This document shows, in pieces, positions 1-8,221 of a stretch of DNA of 64,000 nt. A program made the position numbers and the translations under genes. Origin of the DNA: Waterburya sp965365755. GTDB taxonomy: Bacteria > Cyanobacteriota > Cyanobacteriia > Cyanobacteriales > Xenococcaceae. The stretch's first letter is position 1, and the number at the start of each line of letters is the position of its first letter. Under the pieces are notes generated by a model. That model was given only the letters and a program-made list of their open reading frames with translations, did no database searches and had not been told where the DNA came from. The stretch spans positions 9,946 to 73,945 of the forward strand of contig CBDUCX010000001.1 in assembly GCA_965365755.1 (NCBI GenBank). Direction: 5' to 3'.

Positions 1-82
1 TATCTTCTAGGATATTGCGGATATTTGCTATGTCATCTGGTTCATCTTCGATTAGTAAAACTCGACAAGGAGAATTTAACAT
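1..82 (-). CDS. Response regulator receiver domain, N-terminal 27 residues (cut by window edge)
   Basis: Reading the minus strand from the ATG at 82 gives an open frame to the window edge. It begins with the first beta strand of a CheY-like receiver (RVLLIEDEPDD), including the acidic pair that binds Mg2+ near the phosphorylated aspartate. The phospho-acceptor Asp and any output domain lie outside the window. It probably acts in a two-component pathway. The PAS histidine kinase at 2168-4531 is on the same strand but more than 2 kb away, so pairing is not supported. Confidence 0.75.
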   Translation of the reverse strand, partial: MLNSPCRVLLIEDEPDDIANIRNILED

Positions 83-717
83 GGGAATCAGGAAGTAAGG
101 GTTTTTTCTATCTAGGATTGTTCAGCGAGCTTGGTATAAATTATTCAATAGCTGAACGTATCTCTCCTTAAAAGTGCGATCGCCTAAAATTAAAGAATAC
201 TCGCTCATATAGTCTCATAATTTAGGCAGGGCTTGTTTATATCTTAAGTTGTATTACCTATGTTTAACTCTTACTAGAAGTAGATAAAGGTTGATTAATT
301 TACTCAAATTCGTCATTAGAGTTGTTTGGAAATAAGAACCAATATGCTCTGAAATAACTTTACGTAAAAGATTGAGACTTTTCTTTGATGACAAAAACTG
401 AAAGTTTTGTGTGTCGAGAGTTTTAGTAAATTTTAAAGCTATTTCTCAACAAGTGTATTTACTAATACGTCCAGAAAAAATTTATTTCTCAATTAGATTA
501 ATTATGCAACTTTAGTTAGAGGTAATCTCTAGGTAATGTCGATAGGTTGTAACTGTAAGCAAGCTTTACTTTAGCAAACCTACCTAGAAATAGAGAATCT
601 TAGGTCGTAGCTGTCCTTTCTAAAATGATTGAGGTTTGCTATTAGAGTAATTGTAATAATTACCCTTCAGCAGATTTTTCCCCTAGCAGAAATTAACTAT
701 AGGTAAAATTTTTTCTC
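83..717. other. AT-rich intergenic region
   Basis: 635 bases between the response regulator start (minus) and the lipoprotein (plus). It should hold two divergent promoters. One HIP1-type site lies near 175-183. No open frame of convincing composition, tRNA or strong hairpin was seen. Confidence 0.6.
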
Positions 718-1134
718 ATGAATAACCAGAACAAATTAACAAAGATTTTTCAACAATTAAGGCTTAGTAGAATTGTCACTGCTTTTCTTTTAGCAACAGT
801 TTTATTAATAACCACAGCCTGTAATAGTGGCGATAAACTCGCTGCGCGTCCTCATAATTCTTCTGTTACCCCTACTTTATTAGCAACAGCTAATCAAAGC
901 GAAACCACCTATCCCAATGACGATCGACAAATGGAAGGTTTGCTTTATTCAAATTCCAATGAAGTGAAATCTTTAAATAGTGTCGATGATTTTGTCAGTC
1001 CCCAAAGACAAAAAGAATTATTAGACCCCACCCAAATTCCTGCTAAGAAACAGCCAATTATCGACCGCTCCGATCCTAATAACAAGCTTTTGGAAAAAAC
1101 CGTACAAATGTTTAAGGATGCTACCGATTTTTAA
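718..1134 (+). CDS. Small lipoprotein of unknown function
   Basis: 138 residues. A basic start (about residues 1-17) and hydrophobic segment (about 18-33) end in a lipobox, LITTAC, so Cys35 should be lipidated after signal peptidase II cleavage. The mature part is polar and low in complexity, with an NSNEVKSLNSVDDF stretch and a Pro/Asp/Asn-rich end. No enzyme motif is visible. The gene stands alone: a structured repeat follows at 1147 and the next gene is an unrelated PfpI protein. I recognise no characterised family; it resembles small exported cyanobacterial proteins of unknown role. Confidence 0.65.
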   Translation: MNNQNKLTKIFQQLRLSRIVTAFLLATVLLITTACNSGDKLAARPHNSSVTPTLLATANQSETTYPNDDRQMEGLLYSNSNEVKSLNSVDDFVSPQRQKELLDPTQIPAKKQPIIDRSDPNNKLLEKTVQMFKDATDF

Positions 1135-1146
1135 CCGCGGAATGCG

Positions 1147-1212
1147 GTCAGCGCAGGCACCGTCGTTTCATATGGGTCGCGGTATCCTCTAGGACGGCGG
1201 TGTAACGCTGAC
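1147..1212. repeat. GC-rich inverted repeat able to form a long hairpin
   Basis: The arms GTCAGCG (1147-1153) and CGCTGAC (1206-1212) match perfectly. Inside them CACCGTCGT (1158-1166) pairs with ACGGCGGTG (1194-1202) with one G-U. It lies 12 bases after the lipoprotein stop and 43 bases before the next start. It is much richer in GC than its surroundings and has no T-run, so it looks more like a dispersed cyanobacterial palindromic element than a standard terminator, though it may still end transcription. Confidence 0.55.
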
Positions 1213-1255
1213 TAACCAAATAGATGTGTAATTGTAAATAAGGAAAGAAACAACT

Positions 1256-1819
1256 ATGTCACAAGAATTACAAGGTATTAATATTGCCATTTTACTCACC
1301 GATGGCTTTGAACAGGTTGAGATGACTAAACCTCGCCAAGCATTTAACGATGCAGGTGCAAGTACCTATTTAATCTCTCCTGCGGGAGAACAAGTACAAG
1401 GATGGAATCACTACGATAAAGGCGATCGCTTTAAAGTCGATCTCCCTTTAGATAAGGCTAATCCCGATGATTATGATGCGCTGCTACTTCCTGGTGGGGT
1501 AGCTAATCCAGACCAACTAAGAACTAATGAAACAGCCGTTAAGTTTATTAAAGCTTTTTTTGAAGCAGATAAACCAGTGGCAGCCATTTGTCATGGTCCT
1601 TGGACTTTAATCGAAGCGGAAGTAGTTAAAGGACACAAGATTACATCTTGGTCTTCCTTAAAAACCGACCTCATCAATGCAGGTGCCAACTGGGTAGACG
1701 AAGAAGTAGTGGTAGACGGTAATTTAATCACCAGTCGCAACCCTAACGATCTGCCCTGGTTTATCAACGCGGCGATCGCTTTATTTTCTAGCCAAAAAGC
1801 CAGACTTCAATCTGTTTAG
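1256..1819 (+). CDS. PfpI/DJ-1 family protein (class I glutamine amidotransferase-like)
   Basis: 187 residues, normal for the YhbO/PfpI branch. The sequence opens with the first Rossmann strand (INIAILLTDGFEQVE), whose Glu lies near the active site. The nucleophile elbow AICHGP places the catalytic Cys at 112 with His at 113. Members have been described as deglycases, proteases or stress-protective proteins; the true reaction is debated in the literature, so only the family is asserted. A GGAAAG ribosome-binding site precedes the ATG. It is followed by a hairpin terminator at 1929-1958, which suggests a single-gene unit. Confidence 0.85.
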   Translation: MSQELQGINIAILLTDGFEQVEMTKPRQAFNDAGASTYLISPAGEQVQGWNHYDKGDRFKVDLPLDKANPDDYDALLLPGGVANPDQLRTNETAVKFIKAFFEADKPVAAICHGPWTLIEAEVVKGHKITSWSSLKTDLINAGANWVDEEVVVDGNLITSRNPNDLPWFINAAIALFSSQKARLQSV

Positions 1820-1928
1820 ATTACATCCAAAAGATCGGGTTGAGATAACAACGATAGTTATTTGTTCCCGATATCGCACATTAATTAAATTATTTGTACA
1901 TTAAATTACGTTTAAATTCTTCTGATTG

Positions 1929-1958
1929 ATGGCGATCGCTATATTTAGCGATCGCCAT
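1929..1958. terminator. Hairpin terminator built from two HIP1 octamers
   Basis: A perfect 13-bp stem (1929-1941 with 1946-1958) closes on a 4-base TATT loop. Each arm contains a complete GCGATCGC octamer, and a T-rich run (ACTTTTTAA) follows on the plus strand. Position and shape fit an intrinsic terminator for the PfpI gene. Confidence 0.65.
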
Positions 1959-1999
1959 ATAACTTTTTAACCATGTGTGAGAGAATTCCCTATCTTCGC

Positions 2000-2150
2000 A
2001 TCTTTAGGGATGAATCGAACTGAACAACGTAGTGGGATGATTTTAACTCTTTAAATTAATCTAATCAAAAGCTTTATATGTAAAACATTTCAGCCGTTGT
2101 ACAATGATGCAAGTTGCTCAATCCTCAGCGAAGCAGGTTGGAGTAGTTCA
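2000..2150. mobile_element. Possible IS200/IS605-type end remnant
   Basis: In the gap between the PfpI gene and the histidine kinase, an AGGGATGAATC segment near 2008-2018 also occurs at the end of tnpB at 38340. At 2105-2150 an ATG-like left-end sequence runs almost directly into a CAATCCTC..GGTTGGAGTAGTTCA segment that resembles TnpB right ends. This would fit a miniature element that lost its tnpB. The match is by eye and weak; nothing else was seen in 1959-2167. Confidence 0.22.
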
Positions 2151-2167
2151 TATGCATATCTTAATAG

Positions 2168-4531
2168 CTATTTCGGCAAGTAAACTATAAAAGTAGCTCC
2201 CTGTTGAGGTTGACTGCAAGCTACAATTTTACCCTGATGGCGTTGAACGATCTTGTCACAAATAGCTAAACCCAAACCCGTACCTGCATATTTACTTTGA
2301 CTATATAGGCGGTGAAAGGGAGTAAAGATTTTCTCTTGTTGTTCTGGTTCAAAGCCAATACCGTTATCGATAATGTTTATCTGATAAAAGTTATTGTCTG
2401 TCGGGCTTTGAGAGATTTTAATTTCTGGAGTGCGATCGCTGGCGTGAAATTTGAGGGCATTTTGCAGTAAATTTTGAAATAGCTGTTGTAACTGGGAGCG
2501 ATCGCCTGTAACGGTGGGTAATTCCCCAATTTTTATTTGGGCTTGGATACGACTAATTTCTGGTTCGAGATCGTATAAGACATCTTCGACAACATCTTTA
2601 AGGGATACTGGGGTAAAAGGCTGTGCTTGGGTAGTGATGCGAGCGTAGGTTAATAAGTTGACAATCAACGCTTTCATTCTTAAATTTAAGCCAGTCATTT
2701 TGGTTAAATATTCTCTGCCTTCTTCGTCTAAAACTGCACCGTAATCTTCTTGTAGAGATTCAATAAATAAATTTTGTTTGCGTAGGGGAGAAATCAAATC
2801 GTGAGATACCACACTGGCAAATTCTTCTAATTCCTGATTACTGCGTTCGAGTTCTTGTAATAAAGCGTTTAATTTAGCTTCAGCTTGTTTACGTTGGTTG
2901 ATATCTTGAATTTGGGCAATAAAATATAGCGGTTTGTCTTCAATATCTTTAACCAGAGAAACGCTCAATAAAATCCAAATCCAACGACTAGAAGCCTGAA
3001 GATAGCGTTTTTCCATTTGATAAGTACGAATTTCTCCCGCCAGCATTTGTCGCACATAATTAAGATCGAGGTCGAGATCGTCGGGATGGGTAATTTCCTG
3101 AAAAGTTTTTTGCAGTAATTCTGCTTCACTGTAACCGACAATTTCGCACAAAGAGCGATTAACTTTAATAAACCTCCCGTCAGGAGAAACTAATGCTTCT
3201 CCCGTAGCAGCATCTTCAAAGGCTAGCCGAAATCTTACTTCACTTTCTCGCAACTTGGCTTCTATTTCTTTGAGGATGGTAATATCTCGCCCTACCGCTT
3301 GATATTCGCTAATTGCTCCTGCTTTATCCAATATTAGCCGATTGTTCCATTGATTCCAACGCACCTTGCCGTTGACCCACACCCGATGGGTAATAGTTAC
3401 GGTGGGATTAGTTAAGCTCATGGAGTTAATCTTTTGAGTGACTAGATCGCGATCGCGATCATAAATTAGAGGCGCAAATGGGCGATCAACTAATTGCTCT
3501 TTTTTTACCCCAAAGTAGCGACAGTAAGCTTCATTGACAAAAGAAATCGTGGAATCTGGACGATAGCGACAAATTAGTTCGGTTTGATCTTCCACAATTG
3601 CCCGAAATCGTGTTTCGGCTTCTAGTAAATTGGCATATAATTGCTGTCGCTTGCGATCGCTTTGATTTAATTTCCGAGCCATCCACCAGACAAGAAAGCT
3701 TAAAATCAATATTTCTAGAGTAATTGTGAGAGCGATCGCTATTTCCGAAGCTTGAGGCATATCTGGCACAAGCCACCAAATCAAACCACCTAGCACAGGA
3801 GGAACAATTATCATCAGAGGCAATAACCAACGAGCCATCACCCCCCCTGCTTCTTTTCTGGTCAATACTCGCATCCAACCCCTTTCTGAACGAGTAGCCA
3901 GCAAAGCACCAGACAACAAAAGAAAGCCAATACTAGTGTGAATTGCCACCCCTGTGGACGAACCAGCAGTATAGAGGAGACGGACATAATAGAGATGTCC
4001 GATTAGACTAGCAGCAGCGATCGCTAAAATGCCAATTATTAATAGTTGAGCAGTTAAATAATATTCTCGAACTAAACATAAAATTGCCGTATTCAGTAGT
4101 AAAAATCCCCAAGCGGTGGGAGGCGACATTCTACCTCGAACTACCGCATCTATTGCATCGGGAGAATCGGGCAAGGCAAGCCAACTTGTACCTAAATCGA
4201 GGTTAAAACCATATTCAATTAAAGTTATTAAACTAAAAGCGATCGCGATACTAGGTAAGAGATACAAGGCAACTCTAACAATTACACGCTGATTCTTTTG
4301 CTGTTGATGCCATAACAGTAAAGCAATTCCCCCCATGATCAAACCAAGAGCGGTACTAACTTTCATGGTTACCCGATGGGCAATAATGCTTTTGAGCCAA
4401 GTTATGTCAAACAGCCAACCCACAATGACACTACTGCCTAAACAAATAACAATCATACAGATAATTATCGACGCATAACGTAGTTGACTGGGTAATTTAG
4501 CTGCTTGCGATCGCTTTTGGATGAGGGACAT
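2168..4531 (-). CDS. Membrane-bound PAS sensor histidine kinase
   Basis: 787 residues. About eight hydrophobic segments fill residues 20-285 and form a polytopic sensor region of a type I do not recognise. A short coiled linker leads to two PAS domains (about 303-425 and 430-550, each ending in a PAC-like segment such as YQAVGRDIT and YFIAQIQDIN). The HisKA domain has VVSHDL with the phospho-acceptor His577. The ATPase domain shows the N box (LLQNALKFH), DNGIGFEP and GTGLGLAI. It autophosphorylates and passes phosphate to an unidentified response regulator. There is no receiver in the same chain. The signal is unknown; PAS domains could bind a ligand or chromophore. Confidence 0.9.
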   Translation of the reverse strand: MSLIQKRSQAAKLPSQLRYASIIICMIVICLGSSVIVGWLFDITWLKSIIAHRVTMKVSTALGLIMGGIALLLWHQQQKNQRVIVRVALYLLPSIAIAFSLITLIEYGFNLDLGTSWLALPDSPDAIDAVVRGRMSPPTAWGFLLLNTAILCLVREYYLTAQLLIIGILAIAAASLIGHLYYVRLLYTAGSSTGVAIHTSIGFLLLSGALLATRSERGWMRVLTRKEAGGVMARWLLPLMIIVPPVLGGLIWWLVPDMPQASEIAIALTITLEILILSFLVWWMARKLNQSDRKRQQLYANLLEAETRFRAIVEDQTELICRYRPDSTISFVNEAYCRYFGVKKEQLVDRPFAPLIYDRDRDLVTQKINSMSLTNPTVTITHRVWVNGKVRWNQWNNRLILDKAGAISEYQAVGRDITILKEIEAKLRESEVRFRLAFEDAATGEALVSPDGRFIKVNRSLCEIVGYSEAELLQKTFQEITHPDDLDLDLNYVRQMLAGEIRTYQMEKRYLQASSRWIWILLSVSLVKDIEDKPLYFIAQIQDINQRKQAEAKLNALLQELERSNQELEEFASVVSHDLISPLRKQNLFIESLQEDYGAVLDEEGREYLTKMTGLNLRMKALIVNLLTYARITTQAQPFTPVSLKDVVEDVLYDLEPEISRIQAQIKIGELPTVTGDRSQLQQLFQNLLQNALKFHASDRTPEIKISQSPTDNNFYQINIIDNGIGFEPEQQEKIFTPFHRLYSQSKYAGTGLGLAICDKIVQRHQGKIVACSQPQQGATFIVYLPK

Positions 4532-4701
4532 GGAAAGGTACTGGGTGATTTTTCCTCAGAGTGGGAAATATTGCTTTGGTTAGATACATCTAAGGGCAAG
4601 GTTGAAGTTAAATATTAAAAGAACCAATTTATTTTAAGATCTTGGCAAATCCGCTTCAGCAACAGAAATTTTTAATCAAGTAAACATTTCTATAATTTAT
4701 T

Positions 4702-5019
4702 ATGATCTCAATTTTAACGAACTTGATCGCCGTAGTTTTGGTGAGTATGGCGATCGCTTTATGTTCTGCTAATTCGGCTCTAGCGGATACAGTTAAATCC
4801 AACAGCAGCGATACTTTACGACAAGCAGCCCAAGAAGTAGTCAAAAACACGGGAGTTAAAGAGCAGTTCGGTCAATCGGAAAATGGCGATCGCCTGTTAG
4901 ACCAAGCTCAAGAAAAAGCCAGCCATAAGCTAGACAATCTAGCGCAAGAGGCTGATTCCGAACCAGAACTTCCCGCAAGTAAAAAGCTATTTATCAAAAA
5001 TTTAACCAATCAATCGTGA
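4702..5019 (+). CDS. Small exported protein of unknown function
   Basis: 105 residues. The N-terminus is a signal peptide (hydrophobic residues 2-22, ending SANSALA-D, a good signal peptidase I site near 28/29). The mature part is short and charged, with a predicted helical pattern (SDTLRQAAQEVVKNTGVKEQ, then LLDQAQEKASHKLDNLAQEA). Similar small secreted helical proteins occur in many cyanobacteria, sometimes labelled low-temperature or stress induced, but no function is established. It is divergent from the histidine kinase, sharing the 170-base region between them. Confidence 0.6.
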   Translation: MISILTNLIAVVLVSMAIALCSANSALADTVKSNSSDTLRQAAQEVVKNTGVKEQFGQSENGDRLLDQAQEKASHKLDNLAQEADSEPELPASKKLFIKNLTNQS

Positions 5020-5065
5020 CTTTTCATATTTATGGTCTAATAAAAAATCAGAGGAGTAATAAGAA

Positions 5066-5239
5066 GTGAATCAGCAAAATTTAGGCGAGTAAGCTATTGC
5101 TAAAGTGATAGAAATTGTCGTAGATAGTCAATTAGATAGAGTTTAAAATGCTATGTTTAAAATTAATAGAATCGATCTCAAGCAGGGCAAAATAACTCTC
5201 GGTGGTAAAGCTTTAATCAACGACTTCCCAACACAATAA
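5066..5239 (+). pseudogene. Relic of a DUF2993 (LmeA-like) protein
   Basis: From the GTG at 5066 one frame reads a family-like N-terminus (NQQNLGE-stop-AIAKVIEIVVDSQLDRV-stop), then continues, still in frame, with a C-terminus-like piece (FKINRIDLKQGKITLGGKAL..DFP) before a final stop. DUF2993 proteins are usually over 200 residues; here about 57 codons remain, with two internal stops and the middle missing. DUF2993/LmeA proteins are exported or periplasmic lipid-binding proteins. An AGGAG-type site (GAGGAG, 5051-5056) still precedes it. Confidence 0.6.
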
Positions 5240-5453
5240 TTAACTATAGTCGGTTGTTAATTTTGATACATTATATTTTTTTTGTTGGGGTAATTGAGAA
5301 GAATTTATACAAGTTTAATTTGTATTACTCATTACTTGATTTTACTAAGTAATTTAACTATTTAATCACGCCCAATCTCGGTGCAATATTCTTTGTTTTA
5401 CTCGGTATCTTTGGCTTGGCATTTCCTCCTTGTGATGGGTTCGGAAGGATAGA

Positions 5454-5509
5454 TAGTTAGTAGTTAGTAGTTAGTAGTTAGTAGTTAGTAGTTAGTAGTT
5501 AGTAGTTAT
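5454..5509. repeat. Tandem heptamer repeat (TAGTTAG), eight units
   Basis: Eight uninterrupted copies of TAGTTAG, the last reading TAGTTAT, end 3 bases before the mnmE stop. Because the unit is 7 bases and no gene crosses it, it is a non-coding short tandem repeat of the kind common in cyanobacteria. Shorter versions of the same unit occur at 58864-58891 and 55161-55185. Confidence 0.9.
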
Positions 5510-5512
5510 TAT

Positions 5513-6889
5513 CTACTTTCCGATACAGAAGCGGCTAAAAATTCGGTCTAGTACAGATTCCGTGACTTCTTCTCCCGTAATTTCTCCTAGAGCTTGAATT
5601 GCGCCCCTGAGGTCAATTGTCCAAAAATCCAACGGCAGTTGATTGGCGACAGTTTCTTGTACTTGTTCTAAGGCTACTTTAGCCCTGGTTAAAGCAGATG
5701 CCTGTCTTTGATTAACTGCCACTTCAGAGTTAGCTGCCGTAACTGATCCCTGACGAGTTAAGGAAAGAATCTCTGTTTCTAAATCCGTAATCCCCTGATT
5801 ATAGGCGGCACTAGTGTAAACTACCTGCTGGATCTCTGGGGGGTATTTAACCGACTGGGGAGAAGCTAAATCGGCTTTATTGATTACCAGAATTAGAGGG
5901 TAATTTTTGACCTGCTCATATATTTCCCAGTCGGCAGTTGTCCAGCCCAGTTGAGCGTCAACGGTTAATAAGACTAAATCTGCCGTTGCTGCTGCGTCAC
6001 GCGATCGCTCTACTCCAATTTTTTCTACAGTATCGGCAGTTTCTCTAATCCCTGCAGTGTCTAATACTTGGACGGGAATTCCCCCCACAACCAAAGTGGA
6101 CTCAATCACATCACGAGTTGTCCCTGGAAGATCGGTCACGATCGCGCGATCGCTTTTACTCCAAGCATTAAGTAGGCTAGATTTCCCAACGTTAGGACAG
6201 CCGACAATCGCCACTTTTAAGCCATTTCTCAATAATTCTCCTTGTTCTGCCGTAGCTAAAATATGTTCAACTTTAAGCAATACTTGCTGTAGTTGCTGTT
6301 CAATTTCTGCTTCATTTAGAGGTGGAAGATCGTCAGCAAAATCAATTCTGGCTTCCACTTCCGCTAAAATATCCAAGCAAACATTTCTCAAATCGCGAAT
6401 GGGACTGCCTAGTTTGCCCTGTAAACCAGCTAAAGCAACTTGCGAGGCGGCTTGTGATTGAGCAGATACTAATTCCGCAATACTTTCAGCTTGAGTTAGA
6501 TCAATTCTACCGTTAAGGAAAGCTCTTAGACTGAATTCCCCTGGTTGAGCTAATCTCGCTCCTTGAGTAACGCACAGTTGCAAAACTGATTGCACCGCAA
6601 TAATCCCACCGTGGCAGTGAAATTCCACTACATCTTCACGGGTAAAAGAACGGGGTTGTAGCATTAAAAGTAATAATGCTTCGTCTACCACCTGTTTCGT
6701 TTCAGGATGACGAACATAACCATAAAGAATGCGATGAGTTGACCATTCCTGCTTTCCTGGAGAGTGAAATAGGGTTTTAGCGATCGCCAGAGACTTGGCT
6801 CCTGATAAGCGCACAATACCGACACTACCCTGCTGTGGCATGATAGCAGTGGCGATCGCAACTATGGTTTCTCCCTGAACTAAAGACAT
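5513..6889 (-). CDS. mnmE: tRNA modification GTPase MnmE
   Basis: 458 residues, normal length. With MnmG it adds the carboxymethylaminomethyl group to U34 of certain tRNAs, using methylene-tetrahydrofolate. The N-terminal folate-binding domain starts with ETIVAIATAIMPQQGSVGIV. The inserted G domain shows P-loop GCPNVGKS, switch region DLPGTTRD, DTAGIRET and NKAD. The chain ends in FCIGK, the conserved C-terminal motif whose Cys is important for the reaction. Alone on its strand, bounded by the heptamer repeat downstream. Confidence 0.97.
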   Translation of the reverse strand: MSLVQGETIVAIATAIMPQQGSVGIVRLSGAKSLAIAKTLFHSPGKQEWSTHRILYGYVRHPETKQVVDEALLLLMLQPRSFTREDVVEFHCHGGIIAVQSVLQLCVTQGARLAQPGEFSLRAFLNGRIDLTQAESIAELVSAQSQAASQVALAGLQGKLGSPIRDLRNVCLDILAEVEARIDFADDLPPLNEAEIEQQLQQVLLKVEHILATAEQGELLRNGLKVAIVGCPNVGKSSLLNAWSKSDRAIVTDLPGTTRDVIESTLVVGGIPVQVLDTAGIRETADTVEKIGVERSRDAAATADLVLLTVDAQLGWTTADWEIYEQVKNYPLILVINKADLASPQSVKYPPEIQQVVYTSAAYNQGITDLETEILSLTRQGSVTAANSEVAVNQRQASALTRAKVALEQVQETVANQLPLDFWTIDLRGAIQALGEITGEEVTESVLDRIFSRFCIGK

Positions 6890-7129
6890 TGAAAAGGCTT
6901 GATATATGGGCTTCGTCTATATTAACTTGACTTGTTCGAGCTATCAGCCATAAACCGATGAATTCACATTATTAGAAATGTTCCTATTGGGGAAGAATTT
7001 TGATCAATGGCAGGTTGAATATTCCAGCATCCAGACCGCGATTACCCTCTCAAAGCATTTAAGATAGATAGAATCAATAGTACTATTTTATAGCCTATAA
7101 TTTAGGTACTAGTATCTAGTCTAATTACT

Positions 7130-7363
7130 ATGCCTCAAATAAAAATTGTTCTCAATGAAACCGAAACTAATTTTATCAAAAACTATTCCCGATATGGGTT
7201 CAAAAGCAAAACTGCATTAGTTAACGAAGCTGTATCTGCATATCGTAAGCAATTACGAGAGAAAGCAATTGCGGAATCTGCCGATCTCTATCAAGAAATC
7301 TACGAATCAGATCAAGAACTTCAAGAATTAACTGACGATGCTGCTGGTTTATGTCTGGAGTAG
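7130..7363 (+). CDS. Antitoxin of a MazEF/PemIK-like pair
   Basis: 77 residues. The N-terminus (PQIKIVLNETETNFIKNYSR, then FKSKTALVNEAVSAYRKQL) has the beta-helix-helix pattern of ribbon-helix-helix DNA-binding antitoxins; the acidic tail would wrap the toxin. It overlaps the downstream toxin start by 13 bases, the standard translational coupling for such pairs. It probably represses its own promoter, which should lie in 6890-7129. I infer the role mainly from the neighbour. Confidence 0.75.
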   Translation: MPQIKIVLNETETNFIKNYSRYGFKSKTALVNEAVSAYRKQLREKAIAESADLYQEIYESDQELQELTDDAAGLCLE

Positions 7364-7722
7364 GAAACTTTCGTCCCAAACGAGGGATCATTGCCGACTT
7401 TAATTTAGATCCCACAAAAGGTAGTGAGACAGGTAAGATTCGACCATGCATTATAGTTTCCAATGATATTTACAATCAAAAACTAAGTGTCATTCAGGTT
7501 GTCCCAATTACTCAATGGTCAGAAAAAAAAGCTAGGATTATTACCAATGTACTACTCAATCCCAGCAAAGAAAACGGACTAGCGAAAAAGTCGATTGCTG
7601 ACTGTTTACAAACTCGTCCCATAGATTATCCTAAACGTTATGTTAGTCAGCGTGGTCAACTCAATGAGCAATTGCTACTAGAAATTGACGAAGCATTAAA
7701 AATAATTTTTGCCCTTGAATAG
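7351..7722 (+). CDS. MazF/PemK-type endoribonuclease toxin
   Basis: 123 residues. Typical family features are present: N-terminal RGIIADFNLDP, the conserved GKIRPCIIVSND segment, then VVPITQW and a SIADCLQTRPID segment corresponding to the conserved Thr/Ser-Asp-Q..R strand. Such toxins cleave mRNA in a sequence-specific way when free of antitoxin. No truncation is apparent. It is immediately followed by a dispersed repeat at 7728. Confidence 0.85.
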   Translation: MSGVGNFRPKRGIIADFNLDPTKGSETGKIRPCIIVSNDIYNQKLSVIQVVPITQWSEKKARIITNVLLNPSKENGLAKKSIADCLQTRPIDYPKRYVSQRGQLNEQLLLEIDEALKIIFALE

Positions 7723-7727
7723 TTCAG

Positions 7728-7758
7728 GCGATCCGAAGGCTACGGGTCGCGTAATCGC
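7728..7758. repeat. 31-base dispersed repeat, copy 1
   Basis: Its reverse complement starts GCGATTACGCG and matches the segment at 30509-30540 over the first 11 bases exactly and loosely afterwards (..CCCRTAGCYTYSG..). The ends GCGAT and ATCGC are complementary. It sits 5 bases after the MazF-like toxin stop. Confidence 0.55.
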
Positions 7759-7820
7759 TAATCTAAAAACGATTAAAATTCAACAACTATGATCGCTAAA
7801 TCTTCAAACTCTTAGCTAGT

Positions 7821-8135
7821 TTAGCTCGCAGGTTGAGCCAAGAGAGGATCTAACTCATTTTTAGCATCCAAATCATAGAGATCATCACAACCTCCCACAT
7901 GACGATCATTGATAAAAATCTGGGGTACAGTTCTCTTGCCATTTGCTCTGTTCGCCATATTATTGCGGGCGTTGTCGTTGCCATCAATCTTATACTCAGT
8001 AAAATCGACTCCTTTCCACCACAAAAGTAGTTTGGCACGGATACAGAAAGGGCAGGTAGCCCAAGTATAGATCTCAACCTTAGCTTTGATGCGTTCTGGA
8101 TGGCGGTTGAGAATGGGATTGAGAAAATCTAGCAT
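7821..8135 (-). CDS. grxC: Glutaredoxin 3 (GrxC)
   Basis: 104 residues from the ATG at 8135; an ATG 21 bases upstream (8156) is possible, but the MLDFLNPILNRHPERIKAKV start matches the family better. The dithiol active site CPFC lies near residue 28, followed by the cis-proline segment TVPQIFIND and the glutathione-binding GGCDDLYDLD. It reduces disulfides and glutathione mixed disulfides in the cytosol. It is divergent from the iron permease gene, with 86 bases between the starts. Confidence 0.93.
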   Translation of the reverse strand: MLDFLNPILNRHPERIKAKVEIYTWATCPFCIRAKLLLWWKGVDFTEYKIDGNDNARNNMANRANGKRTVPQIFINDRHVGGCDDLYDLDAKNELDPLLAQPAS

Positions 8136-8221
8136 AATTAAGAAATGCGATCGCAAACTTGAAGATTGGGTCTGATCTTTAGATGATAATATATTTCGTG
8201 ATATTCAGAGCGTAACTAACA

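Noticed and set aside
3531..3878. A second frame inside the histidine kinase gene
   Set aside because: It is a shadow frame rich in Ser/Arg/Asn with no family features.
5340..5455. Short hydrophobic frame (LGAIFFVLLGIFGLAFP) upstream of the heptamer repeat
   Set aside because: It has no start codon and no match to a small photosystem or cytochrome subunit I know; it may be chance.
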